From G963674685 sp963674685 (GTDB taxonomy: Bacteria; Lernaellota; Lernaellaia; JACKCT01): 64,000 bases of DNA. Every line of letters starts with the position of its first letter. Within the stretch, counting starts at the first letter, position 1. Positions 42,268-51,193 of this stretch are shown one piece after another. The notes under the pieces were generated by a model that saw only the letters and a list, made by a program, of their open reading frames with translations, made no database searches and was not told the DNA's origin. The stretch lies in the NCBI GenBank assembly GCA_963674685.2, contig CAXXWT010000001.1, forward strand, positions 62,001 to 126,000, read 5' to 3'. A program made the translations under genes and the position numbers.

Positions 42268-44736
42268 ATGGATTTTCCGAAGCGATACAATCCGACGGAA
42301 GTGGAGCCGCGAACCAGACGGTTCTGGAACGAAACCGGAATCTATAAATTCAACCCCGAAGACAAACGACCGATTTTCTCCGTGGACACCCCGCCGCCCT
42401 ATGTTTCCAGCGATCATCTGCACGTCGGGCACGCCATGAGCTACTCCCAGGCTGAATTCATCGTCCGGTATAAGCGCATGGCCGGCTTCAGTATTTTTTA
42501 CCCCATGGGCTTCGACGACAACGGTTTGCCCACGGAGCGCTTCGTCGAAAAGAAACATAAGATCAACAAGTCGAAGATCACGCGCGAGGATTTCATCAAG
42601 CTGTGCCTTGAAGAAACCCGAAACGGAGCGAAGGTTTATCGCGATCTCTGGGAGGCCCTGGGTATTTCCGTGGACTGGGACCTGACCTATTCAACCATCG
42701 ATCCCCGGTCGACGGCCACGTCGCAGAAAAGCTTTTGCGACCTGCATCGCCAGGGGAGGATTCAGCGGCGCGACGAACCCATCACCTGGTGTTACAAATG
42801 CGGAACTTCCGTGGCGCAGGCGGAAATCGAAACCGCGGAGCTGGAATCGCAGCTTAACGACATCGCCTTCATCGGACCGGACGGCGAAGATCTGATCATC
42901 TCCACCACGCGCCCCGAATTGATTCCGGCGTGCGTGTCCTTGTACGTGAATCCGGAAGACGAGCGATACGCTAATCTGATCGGGAAAAAAGCGCGGATTC
43001 CGCTTTTCGATTACGAAGTGGAAATCCGCACGCATCCCGACGTGGCCGTGGATTTCGGCACGGGCCTGATGATGGTCTGCACCTGGGGCGATATGGAAGA
43101 CGTGAAGAAGTGGAAGGAACATCGCCTGGACACGCGCGCCATCTTCAACTCCTGGGGAAAACTGGGCGAACTGGCCGGGCCGTACGAAAACATGACCGCG
43201 CAAAATGCCCGCAAGGCGATCCTGAAGGATCTTGAAGAAGCGGGACGACTGAAAAAGCAGGAAAAGATCAGCCACATAGTCGGCGTGCACGACCGCTGCG
43301 ACACGCCCATCGAGTTCAATCATTCGCCCCAGTGGTTCGTCAGTCTTCTCGACAAGAAAGATGAATATCTTGCGCGCGGCGAGCAGATCAACTGGCGGCC
43401 GGGCCATTTTATCTCCCGTTACAGCGACTGGGTCGAAGGCCTCAAGTGGGACTGGTGCATCAGCCGCCAGCGTTTTTACGGCGTGCCGTTCCCGGTGTGG
43501 TACTGCGAAAAATGCGGCGCACCGCGCGTGGCCGACGAATCCGAGCTTCCCGTCGATCCGCTGATGAAGTCGCCGCCTCAAGGAACGAAATGCGTCGCGT
43601 GCGGCCACGATGTTTTCGTCCCGGAAAAGGATGTGATGGACACGTGGATGACCAGCAGCCTTACGCCGCTGATCAACGCCCGGTGGGCCTTCGACGACAA
43701 TCTGATGGATCGTATCTATCCCATGTCGATTCGCGTGCAGGCTTTCGAGATCATTCGAACATGGCTTTTCTACACCGTAGCCAAAAGCCATCATCATACG
43801 GATTCGCTGCCCTGGGAAGATGTGATGATCTCCGGCTGGGGGCTGGACGAAAAAGGCCGCAAAATGAGCAAAAGCCTGGGCAACTACGTCCCGCCGGAGC
43901 AGGTCATCGAAAAATACGGCGCGGATGCGCTACGTTACTGGTCGGCCAGGGCGACGCTGGGCAACGACCTTCGCTATCACGAAAGAGACGTTTCCAACGG
44001 CAAGCGCCTGATGACCAAGCTATGGAACGCGGCGAAATTTGTCGCCATGCAGCTTGAAGACGAAAACGGCGAAAAGCGCTCGCTTACGCCGGGCGCGCCC
44101 ACGACCATCGACCGATGGATTCAGTCGCGCCTGCAGCAGGTCATTGCCGAAGCCACGAAATACATGGACCGCTACGAGTACAGCCACGCCATGGAAATCA
44201 CGGAGCGGTTCTTCTTCACCGAGTTTTGCGACAACTACATCGAAATCGTCAAAGAGCGTTTCTGGAATCCGGAGAATTTCGAAGCCGACGTGGTGGACGC
44301 CGGGCGTTGGACGCTTTATGAAGTCTGCGAAAAAGTCGTGAAACTTTTAGCGCCCTTTATCCCGTACATTACCGAAGAGCTTTACCAGATCGTCTTTCGC
44401 GCGGATGATTCACCGGTGTCGGTGCACGTGTCGGATTGGCCGAAGGCCGACGCCGATTCCGTGGATGAAACTGCCCTGGAAGCGGGCCGTCTGCTCATAG
44501 CCGTCCTGACCGGCGCCCGGCGCTGGAAAACCGATCGGCAGGTCAACCAGAATCATCCTTTGAAAATCCTGCGCGTTTGCGCCGATGACAAACTGCTGGA
44601 AAAGCTTCGGCCCTTAAGCGCGGACCTCGGCGCCGCGGCTCACGCCGACGCGGTCGAGTTCGGCGGCGAAGGCGACGTGGGAACCGAGATCGAGGAAATC
44701 AGGCTCGCCCTGGAGCTTGGCGAAAAGAAGAAGTAA
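42268..44736 (+). CDS. valS: Valyl-tRNA synthetase, archaeal/alphaproteobacterial type
   Basis: A class I synthetase of 822 residues. The HIGH box is HVGH (52-55) within DTPPPYVSSDHLHVGH, and GFDDNGLPTERFVEKK follows; KMSKS (532-536) is exact. The editing CP1 domain and an anticodon-binding C-terminal domain are present, but the usual bacterial C-terminal coiled coil is short or absent. The GFDDNGLPTER pattern and length are those of the archaeal-like ValRS found in some bacteria, unlike the PPPNVTGSLHMGH bacterial type. Start 42268 has GGAG seven bases upstream; a longer frame from a TTG at 42181 has no such signal. It charges tRNA-Val with valine. Confidence 0.93.
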   Translation: MDFPKRYNPTEVEPRTRRFWNETGIYKFNPEDKRPIFSVDTPPPYVSSDHLHVGHAMSYSQAEFIVRYKRMAGFSIFYPMGFDDNGLPTERFVEKKHKINKSKITREDFIKLCLEETRNGAKVYRDLWEALGISVDWDLTYSTIDPRSTATSQKSFCDLHRQGRIQRRDEPITWCYKCGTSVAQAEIETAELESQLNDIAFIGPDGEDLIISTTRPELIPACVSLYVNPEDERYANLIGKKARIPLFDYEVEIRTHPDVAVDFGTGLMMVCTWGDMEDVKKWKEHRLDTRAIFNSWGKLGELAGPYENMTAQNARKAILKDLEEAGRLKKQEKISHIVGVHDRCDTPIEFNHSPQWFVSLLDKKDEYLARGEQINWRPGHFISRYSDWVEGLKWDWCISRQRFYGVPFPVWYCEKCGAPRVADESELPVDPLMKSPPQGTKCVACGHDVFVPEKDVMDTWMTSSLTPLINARWAFDDNLMDRIYPMSIRVQAFEIIRTWLFYTVAKSHHHTDSLPWEDVMISGWGLDEKGRKMSKSLGNYVPPEQVIEKYGADALRYWSARATLGNDLRYHERDVSNGKRLMTKLWNAAKFVAMQLEDENGEKRSLTPGAPTTIDRWIQSRLQQVIAEATKYMDRYEYSHAMEITERFFFTEFCDNYIEIVKERFWNPENFEADVVDAGRWTLYEVCEKVVKLLAPFIPYITEELYQIVFRADDSPVSVHVSDWPKADADSVDETALEAGRLLIAVLTGARRWKTDRQVNQNHPLKILRVCADDKLLEKLRPLSADLGAAAHADAVEFGGEGDVGTEIEEIRLALELGEKKK

Positions 44737-44887
44737 TAGGCCGCCGGTCCTCAAGTACGGTAATCCTCGAAGAACCAAAACAAGCGCGATGTATCAATGT
44801 TAAATTTGGACGTTATTTCCGAATAACGCTATTGCATTATAATGACGAGGAATTATAATGGATCAGACAACTTTTACGGAGAGAAAT

Positions 44888-46288
44888 ATGTTTTTCAAAG
44901 ACCACATGGTTATGTACATGTTGACCTTTATTTGCGCCGTCGTATTTTCCATCGCGTTTTACGGATGCGGCGACGATGATTCGGATGAGAGAGGTATCGA
45001 CACATCGCTCATCGAGAGTGATGATGATGGCAATTTGGATGATGAGAATGATGATGATACGGATTCGCCCGATGATGACGGCAATGATGATACCGATAGT
45101 GATGATGATGACGATGATTTCGATGATGATCTGGTAGATGACGATGGCGCATGGCTGGATGGATGTGAAATTGAGGTCAGTCAATATTTTTACACCAATC
45201 AGTCGAATCCGCGAGTGGCGATGGATCCCGGCGGGGGCTTTGTCGCCGTGTGGGAGTCGGAATTCCAGGACGGGGATTCCACGGGAATCATCGCCCGGCG
45301 TTTTGCCGCCGACGGATATCCAATGAAAAATGAATTTCAGGTAAATGACTATACAATTTTCCATCAAATGGCGCCGGATGTGGCCGCCGGCGGAAGCGGT
45401 GAATTTATTATTGCCTGGGAAAATCATCCCCAGAATACGGGCAATGGTGAAATTTCCGCCAAACTTTATGACAATAACGGTGATACGGTTGTGGGGGAAT
45501 TTGTGGTGAATGCTTTGGAAGGTTCGTTGCAAACCGAACCAAAAACCGCGATGGCGTCAAACAGCGGTTTTGTCGTTATATGGAAAGTCCTGACGGAAGA
45601 ATCATTTCCCGCGCGACGCCTCATGGGACAATATTTCAATGCGGACGGCAGCCCAAGAGGAGACGGGTTTTACGTTAATGAAATATTTGGCGGCGATCAA
45701 CACGACCATGATATCGCCATTAACGAAAATGGTGATTTTGTCATTACGTGGACTGAAGCCGGTTCGAATTCCATGCGGATATACGATTCTTCCGGCGCTC
45801 CCGTCAGCGATGTGATTGATATCGGAACACATTATGAAGATCTGCATGTCGCCATGTTTGAAAGCGGATACATCATCGTTGTATTCCATGATACATCTTC
45901 TTTGAGCAAAGTGGTTTTCAGTTTATTCGATCAAGCCGGCGTTCCTGTGGCGACGAACCGGGAAGTCGCATCGGAAAATATCGAGTTTGAAGGAGCGCTG
46001 GTCGCGGCCGGGGCGGGAGATAATTTTACCGTCGCGGGTTTGGGTTCAAACTCGGATTTGGGCCAGGAGGGCCTTCTCGCGATTCACTTTGACGCCTATA
46101 CGGAAACTCCCGATCTTCCCGTCCAGTTAAATGCCGTGGCGGGCAGCCGCAGAGGCAGCCTCAGCTTCGACATGAACGCCAACGGCAACTTCGTCGCAGT
46201 CTGGGTATTCCCCGATCAGTGGGAGTACCAGCAGCATATCGGAGGCCGCCTGTTTCAGAATGACGGTCAACCCGTCTGTCCTGACTGA
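44888..46288 (+). CDS. Asp-linker lipoprotein with repeats (beta-propeller-like)
   Basis: About 466 residues. A signal ending YGC (lipobox AFYGC) is followed by a long Asp/Glu/Ser/Asn stretch with poly-Asp runs. The globular part repeats units of about 45-50 residues with motifs such as GGGFVAVWES, DGDSTGIIARRF and EFQVND, as in the secreted protein at 53116, probably a propeller or other beta-repeat fold. It is surface or periplasmic; binding partners are unknown. The start at ATG 44888 has GGAG six bases before it and gives a short signal; an ATG at 44858 is possible with a weaker signal. Confidence 0.7.
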   Translation: MFFKDHMVMYMLTFICAVVFSIAFYGCGDDDSDERGIDTSLIESDDDGNLDDENDDDTDSPDDDGNDDTDSDDDDDDFDDDLVDDDGAWLDGCEIEVSQYFYTNQSNPRVAMDPGGGFVAVWESEFQDGDSTGIIARRFAADGYPMKNEFQVNDYTIFHQMAPDVAAGGSGEFIIAWENHPQNTGNGEISAKLYDNNGDTVVGEFVVNALEGSLQTEPKTAMASNSGFVVIWKVLTEESFPARRLMGQYFNADGSPRGDGFYVNEIFGGDQHDHDIAINENGDFVITWTEAGSNSMRIYDSSGAPVSDVIDIGTHYEDLHVAMFESGYIIVVFHDTSSLSKVVFSLFDQAGVPVATNREVASENIEFEGALVAAGAGDNFTVAGLGSNSDLGQEGLLAIHFDAYTETPDLPVQLNAVAGSRRGSLSFDMNANGNFVAVWVFPDQWEYQQHIGGRLFQNDGQPVCPD

Positions 46289-46340
46289 TCCGGCGGCAAT
46301 GCCGCCCTTTAGGGCAAAGGGGTATTCGCCCATAGCTTTC

Positions 46341-46400
46341 GAGACTGTCGATAAATGACAACCTGCCGATTTTTATTTCGACGCATTTATCAACAGTCTC
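46341..46400. repeat. Long imperfect inverted repeat in the gap 46289-46642
   Basis: GAGACTGTCGATAAATG (46341-46357) pairs with CATTTATCAACAGTCTC (46384-46400), a 17-bp inverted repeat with one mismatch and a 26-base centre. Just upstream, 46292-46306 (GGCGGCAATGCCGCC) forms another hairpin after the lipoprotein stop. Could be a transcript end structure or part of a repeat family. Confidence 0.6.
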
Positions 46401-46550
46401 TCGCGCTGTGGGCTACTTCTCCTCCGTCTGTTTTACAGGCTGAAAAAGACTTTGTATTTTCATGCCCATAACGATCACCAAAGGATTTGGAGCTAGCTGT
46501 ATATATAGGCGGCGGCTTTCGCCGCACACGATTGCAAATTCGAAAAGACC

Positions 46551-46646
46551 GTAGGAGCGGATTCCATCCGCGACTATCGTTCGATATGCCGTCATGGAAT
46601 CGCGGTTTCCTTCAGCTACGCTCTGGACAGGAAAAGCCGCTCCTAC
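46551..46646. repeat. REP-like palindromic element overlapping the dnaE2 stop codon
   Basis: Outer arms GTAGGAGCGG (46551-46560) and CCGCTCCTAC (46637-46646) are perfect inverted repeats 76 bases apart. The interior carries CCATCCGCGA and GGAATCGCGG, so the unit has nested palindromes like bacterial REP/BIME elements. The dnaE2 stop codon (46643-46645) falls inside the right arm. Confidence 0.6.
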
Positions 46647-49630
46647 ACGAAACGGACTTCATCCACGGTCAGGGAAACGGCGCCGTATTGCTCGTCCACC
46701 TTGCCGCGCAGCCAGTAAGGACGCATGTGCGTGATCATGTGGCAGAATCGCGCGTAGGCTTTGGGAAATAAAACCGTTTCGTAAATCGCCGTGGTGTCTT
46801 CAAAGCTGATGAACTCCATGGATTCGTTATTTTGCGTGGATGCGATTTTCGCCGTGATGTACCAACCCAGCGTGGTGACGCGTCGCCCTGAGTATTTGTG
46901 TAAATCTTTTCCCTCGACTCGGTTTACGCCTTTGATCCGATGTCGGTACAACTCCAGCGGATGCCGGCTGCACAAAAATCCCAACGTCTGCGCCTCGTGT
47001 TTGAGCATGGTTTTCGCGCTGTATTCTTCGGTTGGCTTTACCGCCTTTTTTTGCTTCACCGGTTTGTCGCCGAAAAGGGAAAGAGTTTTATGCCCGCTGC
47101 GCGCCGCCGCCCATTCATACACGCGCCACATCATGTCCGGGCGACTCATTTTCCCCGCGATGGAATCGAAACATCCCGCCTTGACCAGAAGCCGCGCGTC
47201 CGCCGGGTCGATCTCCGCGCGGGACAGAAAATCCTCCAGGCTTTCGTAGGGGCGCGTTTGTCGCGTTTCACGGATCGCCTCGATTCCGGCGTCGCTAAGG
47301 CCCTTGACCTGCATCAGGCCCACGCGCACCTTGTTTTTGCGTCCCTTGTATGCTCGCTCGCTTAAATTCACGTCGGGCATCAGAACCCGCAGACCCATGC
47401 GGCGGCATTCGGAAACGTAGGCGAAGCTCGAATAATATCCGCCCTGGTTGCTGATGACCGCGGCCATGAATTCGGCGGGGAAGTGCGCGCGCAGCCAGGC
47501 GCTTTTGAAGGACACCATGGCGTAACTGGCCGAGTGGGGCTTGCAAAATGAATAGCCGGAAAAGCTTTGGATCATCTCCCAGATGCTTTCGACGGTTTCG
47601 AGTTCCACCTTGCGCTCGAGCGCGCCGCGAAAAAACATTTCCTTGTATTCCTGCAGGCGCTTGGGCGATTTTTTGGAAATGATTTTTCGCAAATAATCGG
47701 CGTCGGCCACGGAAAAGCCCGCCAGCGCAATAGCGGTTTTCGAAACGTCCTCCTGGTAGCTCATGATGCCGTAGGTTTCGGAAAGAATGTTTTCCAATAA
47801 GGGATGCAGCGGCTCCCATTTTCCGCCGTGGAGCCGCCGGAGGTATTCGTTGATGAAGCGGTTGGCGGCGGGGCGGATGATGGAGCTGTGGATGACCAGG
47901 TGTTCGAAATCCCCCGTGCCCGCTTTCTTCTGTAATTGCCGCGTGGCCGGGGATTCCACGTAGAAGACGCCGATGGTGTCGCCCCGCGCGATCAGAGCCT
48001 GCGTCTCCGGATCGTGCAGCGGATTGAGCTTGGCGTACGGGATGTCCACGCCGTGATAGTTTTTAATCGCCGCCAGGGCGTCGCGGATGACCGCCAGAGA
48101 GCGGTTGCCCAGAATGTCGATTTTCACCAAGCCCGAATCCTCGGTCTGATCCTTTTCCCATTGCAGGACCGGCACGCCCTTGGGTGTTTTCTGCACCGGC
48201 GCCGCGGAGCACATCTTCCCCGGAACGATCACCACGCCGCCGCAATGCACCGACAGATAGCGGGGGCGGCCTTCGAGAAGGCGCGCCGTGTCGATGATCT
48301 CGGGCCAGGGCTCGGGAATCTCCAGGCCCTTGAACTGGGGATGCGTTTTGATGAGTTCGGCCACGGGAATGCGGCTGACGAACCATATCTTGCGCATTCG
48401 TTTGGCGATAAGGTCGATCTCCTGATCGGGCAGGCCGTAAACCTTGGCCAGTTCCCGGATCGACGCCCGCGCCCGCATGGTGACGTGATTGGAAACCATG
48501 GCCGTTTTCATGGGACCGTACTTGTCAAAGATATAAGCCAGCACGTCGTCCCGCTCGTCCCACGCGAAATCCACGTCGATGTCCGGCGGGTCGATCCGTT
48601 GCTTGTTCAAAAAACGCTCGAAGTAAAGATTGTGCGCGATCGGGTCTACGTGCGTGATGAAAAGGAGGTACGACACGATGCTGGCGGCGGCGCTGCCCCG
48701 GCCGCAGGTCAGCGTGGTCTGCCGCACCACGTCGGCGACGATCAGGAAGATGTCCGCAAAATTCTTCGCGCGGATGATGTCCAGTTCTTTTTCCAGGCGC
48801 CTGCGGATCGCCGGCGTCTCGCGGCTGTAACGCCTGGGGATGGCCTCTTCGCATTTTTGTTTGAGCAATTCAAAAGAACGCAGTCCGTTTTCCGAAGGGA
48901 ATTTCGGGATGATGACGTTGCCGAACTGCCAGTTCGTTTCGCATTGGGACGCAAGCTCCGCGGCCCGTTCGACGGCCCGGGGCAGATGCGGGTACTGGAG
49001 GATCATGTCGTCGGCGCTTTTGTACCAGCAACTCGCTTCGGCGATCTCGTCTTTCGGGATCGACTTCAGCGTCGAGTTCGTGTCGATGGCGCGAAGCAGG
49101 GTATGGAGCCGCCGGTCTTCGGGCTTTAGAAAATGCGCGTCGGCGGTGACCACGTCGGGGATGCCGCGCTCGGCGGCCCATCGGGAAAGCTCGTGGGAGC
49201 CCTGCGTCCGGCGGATTTCGCAGTACAACTCCTTTCGCCCGGCGAGTTTTTTGAGGATGTTTTTATCGTCGGTGAGAACGGCCAGGCCTTCGTCGGCGCC
49301 GCCCAGAGCGCGGGCCAGTTCGAATCCCGGCTCCATGTGGCGATTCGAGATGATTTCGCAAAGGGATTTGTATGCCGGGCGTTTTTTCACCAGCAAAACG
49401 GCGCGGGCTTTCGAGTGCGGGTCGTCGACCTGCGCGCCGATGATGGCGGGGATGCCTTGGCGCTTTGCTTCTTCCAGATAATCCACGAGGCCGTAAAGGC
49501 CGTTGGTGTCGGTGACGGCCGCGGCGGGCATTTCCATTTCCTTGGCGGCGGCGCAGATTTGCGCGGGCCAGGGGATGCCCCGCATCATGGAATAGCAGGA
49601 ATGCGCGTTTAAGTGGACAAAATCGGGCAT
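46643..49630 (-). CDS. dnaE2: Error-prone DNA polymerase III alpha subunit (DnaE2)
   Basis: A 995-residue alpha subunit. The N-terminal PHP-like domain starts HLNAHSCYSMMRG with an H-x-H-like arrangement partly altered, and the polymerase domain has PPDIDVDFAWDERDDVLAY (catalytic acidic residues), GRGSAAASIVSYLL and QEDVSKTAIALAG. The fingers and a C-terminal OB-fold segment follow. Length and sequence layout fit DnaE2 (about 1000-1100) rather than the replicative DnaE (about 1150). It is the low-fidelity polymerase of the SOS mutasome. The start ATG 49630 overlaps the imuB-like stop by 22 bases, with AAGGGATT as Shine-Dalgarno-like. It is in an operon with the imuB-like gene. Confidence 0.85.
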   Translation of the reverse strand: MPDFVHLNAHSCYSMMRGIPWPAQICAAAKEMEMPAAAVTDTNGLYGLVDYLEEAKRQGIPAIIGAQVDDPHSKARAVLLVKKRPAYKSLCEIISNRHMEPGFELARALGGADEGLAVLTDDKNILKKLAGRKELYCEIRRTQGSHELSRWAAERGIPDVVTADAHFLKPEDRRLHTLLRAIDTNSTLKSIPKDEIAEASCWYKSADDMILQYPHLPRAVERAAELASQCETNWQFGNVIIPKFPSENGLRSFELLKQKCEEAIPRRYSRETPAIRRRLEKELDIIRAKNFADIFLIVADVVRQTTLTCGRGSAAASIVSYLLFITHVDPIAHNLYFERFLNKQRIDPPDIDVDFAWDERDDVLAYIFDKYGPMKTAMVSNHVTMRARASIRELAKVYGLPDQEIDLIAKRMRKIWFVSRIPVAELIKTHPQFKGLEIPEPWPEIIDTARLLEGRPRYLSVHCGGVVIVPGKMCSAAPVQKTPKGVPVLQWEKDQTEDSGLVKIDILGNRSLAVIRDALAAIKNYHGVDIPYAKLNPLHDPETQALIARGDTIGVFYVESPATRQLQKKAGTGDFEHLVIHSSIIRPAANRFINEYLRRLHGGKWEPLHPLLENILSETYGIMSYQEDVSKTAIALAGFSVADADYLRKIISKKSPKRLQEYKEMFFRGALERKVELETVESIWEMIQSFSGYSFCKPHSASYAMVSFKSAWLRAHFPAEFMAAVISNQGGYYSSFAYVSECRRMGLRVLMPDVNLSERAYKGRKNKVRVGLMQVKGLSDAGIEAIRETRQTRPYESLEDFLSRAEIDPADARLLVKAGCFDSIAGKMSRPDMMWRVYEWAAARSGHKTLSLFGDKPVKQKKAVKPTEEYSAKTMLKHEAQTLGFLCSRHPLELYRHRIKGVNRVEGKDLHKYSGRRVTTLGWYITAKIASTQNNESMEFISFEDTTAIYETVLFPKAYARFCHMITHMRPYWLRGKVDEQYGAVSLTVDEVRFV

Positions 49631-50778
49631 ATCAATCCCTTTCTGATGGAGTCCATTCCGTATTTGCCGCGAATCGCGTCCATCGCCCGCATAAGCGCGT
49701 CGTCTTTGGCGCGATGGTTCTGGACGTCGGCGAAAAGCGATTCCTGCGTGCGCAGCGGCCCCAGATCGCTGCACGTCAGTTTCAGATAAGACACGCGCAC
49801 GCGGCGCACGGCTTCGCGGTTAAAGATTTTGCGCGCTGCATTGAACAGATCCTCGTCCCGGTTCGACGGCGGTGAAAGGCGCGCCTTGCCCTCGGCAATA
49901 AGGTTGTCGCAATAGCCTACGAGAAGCTCGGCGGTGCGCGGCGCTTTGGCTTCTTGGCGCAGCCTATAAGCGCACGCTGCGACGAGACCGTAGAGGATCG
50001 ACATGAGTTCGTCGCGGTTGTTGGTGTCGCGGGTGAGTTCGATTTCCTCGGCGATGTTTTCCTTTTTTTCCGGCGGGCGGACGGGGCGGGGATCGCGGCC
50101 GCGGGCGCGCCAGTGGAGCATGGCGGCGAACCGGCCGAAGACCAGGGCCAGGCGGCTCGCCGGCGTGTCGGCGAATTGCCGGATGATGCGGATGTTCAGT
50201 TCGTCGATGACGCCGACGGAAATATTTTCCACGCCGGGAAGCAGAAGGGCGGGCTGCGGGGCGAGAAAAGTCTCCTCGCCGCCGGGCGAAACGTCCATCA
50301 ATTCATCTTCCACGATTTCCGAGGCCACGGCGCTGGTGGATTTGTTGATGGAAAGGCCCAGGTGGGATTGCAGGCAAAAGGAGTTGAGGATGTCCCGGGA
50401 AATTTTACGGGCCGTGTCGCGGATGGGGCCGAGCAGACGCTCGGTGCCGGACAGATCTACGTAGCTTTTGGCGAATCCTTCCGGCTCGGCCACCGGCGTG
50501 TAATGGGAAAGCACTTTCATGACGCCGCTTTGGGCTTTGGCGTACAGCCGCAAATTCGGCGGGATGACGGCGGCGTCCCGGCAGATGCGTTGCGCGACGG
50601 ATAACTGCATCCCCGCACTCACACCCCAGCTTCGCGCTTCCGACGACGCGCACTGCACGCGGGCCCGCGCGTTGGGTAGGGCGATGATCACGGGCAAGCG
50701 ACGCAGTCCCGGATCACGCACGCGCTCCAGCGCCACGGGAAAATCCGGCATATTCAGATGTAAAACGCGCCTGTTCAC
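49609..50778 (-). CDS. ImuB-like catalytically degenerate Y-family polymerase
   Basis: A 389-residue Y-family protein starting GTG (VNRRVLHLNMPDF). In active enzymes the first motif is HVDMDCFF; here it is HLNMPDFP, so both catalytic aspartates are lost. The second, normally SIDEA(F/Y)LD, reads GFAKSYVDLSG, also missing the acidic pair. The C-terminal QESLF (345-349) is a beta-clamp binding pentamer. This combination is that of ImuB, which tethers DnaE2 to the clamp in mutasomes. A GGGGG purine run six bases before the GTG supports the start; a longer frame upstream is only translation of a tandem DNA repeat. imuA is not adjacent. Confidence 0.82.
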   Translation of the reverse strand: MNRRVLHLNMPDFPVALERVRDPGLRRLPVIIALPNARARVQCASSEARSWGVSAGMQLSVAQRICRDAAVIPPNLRLYAKAQSGVMKVLSHYTPVAEPEGFAKSYVDLSGTERLLGPIRDTARKISRDILNSFCLQSHLGLSINKSTSAVASEIVEDELMDVSPGGEETFLAPQPALLLPGVENISVGVIDELNIRIIRQFADTPASRLALVFGRFAAMLHWRARGRDPRPVRPPEKKENIAEEIELTRDTNNRDELMSILYGLVAACAYRLRQEAKAPRTAELLVGYCDNLIAEGKARLSPPSNRDEDLFNAARKIFNREAVRRVRVSYLKLTCSDLGPLRTQESLFADVQNHRAKDDALMRAMDAIRGKYGMDSIRKGLICPILST

Positions 50779-50826
50779 GTAAAGCCCCCGATTTCCCCCA
50801 AAACGCGAGGCAAATGATCTTAGGCA

Positions 50827-50855
50827 ATAATACCGAACAAAATACGAACAGTCAA
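50827..50855 (-). promoter_or_regulatory. Promoter with GTTC-N7-GTTC (LexA/SOS-type) box for imuB-dnaE2
   Basis: Minus strand: -35 TTGACT (50850-50855), 17-bp spacer, -10 TATTAT (50827-50832). The spacer contains GTTC-GTATTTT-GTTC (50835-50849), exactly the GTTC-N7-GTTC form known as the LexA operator in Alphaproteobacteria. Position between -35 and -10 is ideal for repression, and the genes it drives are classical SOS genes. Confidence 0.7.
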
Positions 50856-50867
50856 TGAAAAAGGGTA

Positions 50868-50921
50868 AAAGGGGCAAGGCGCAAGGGGAAAGGGGCAAGG
50901 CGCAAGGGGAAAGGGGCAAGG
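50868..50921. repeat. Short tandem repeat (21-bp unit, about 2.6 copies)
   Basis: AAAGGGGCAAGGCGCAAGGGG is repeated twice and then truncated. It lies upstream of the imuB promoter and creates a false N-terminal coding extension. A related GGGGCAAGGGGAAA occurs near 35299. Confidence 0.75.
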
Positions 50922-50930
50922 ATGAGCTCG

Positions 50931-50989
50931 AAAACAGAGCCGCGAATGTCCAGTCACGCCCTTGGGCGTGACAATGAGCGGGTGTGCGT
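50931..50989 (+). repeat. Dispersed 59-bp intergenic repeat, copy B
   Basis: Begins AAAACAGAGCCGCGAATG and ends AATGAGCGGGTGTGCGT. The centre is a perfect hairpin GTCACGCCC-TT-GGGCGTGAC. Direct copy with copy C at 52498-52556, which differs at five positions, mostly in the loop. Function unknown. Confidence 0.8.
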
Positions 50990-51106
50990 CGGATTTGTAG
51001 TTAGATCAAAGCGCAGCAAAGCCTCCGTTAGTAAGGCGACTCATATAATAGTGATGAAGGGCCTGAAAGCCCGGCAGGGCGAAAGATAGTAACCCCGGGC
51101 GCCGGC

Positions 51107-51126
51107 CCTGAGCGAAGCCGAAGGGT
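51107..51126 (+). repeat. Left arm of a 20-bp inverted repeat pair
   Basis: CCTGAGCGAAGCCGAAGGGT. The exact reverse complement is at 51947-51966. The pair brackets the AT-rich gene at 51194. Confidence 0.7.
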
Positions 51127-51193
51127 GAACCCGGGGTAAAGAATCGATTACAAACTCAGGCGGAGCCCGCGTAAGCGGGCGACAGGATCACTA

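Noticed and set aside
47936..49129. 397-codon plus-strand frame opposite dnaE2
   Set aside because: Antisense shadow in high-GC DNA; low-complexity charged product and no ribosome site.
50779..50919. 47-codon upstream extension of the imuB-like gene
   Set aside because: It translates a 21-bp tandem repeat (PLSPCALPLSPCALPL) and crosses the -10/-35 promoter, so it is not coding.
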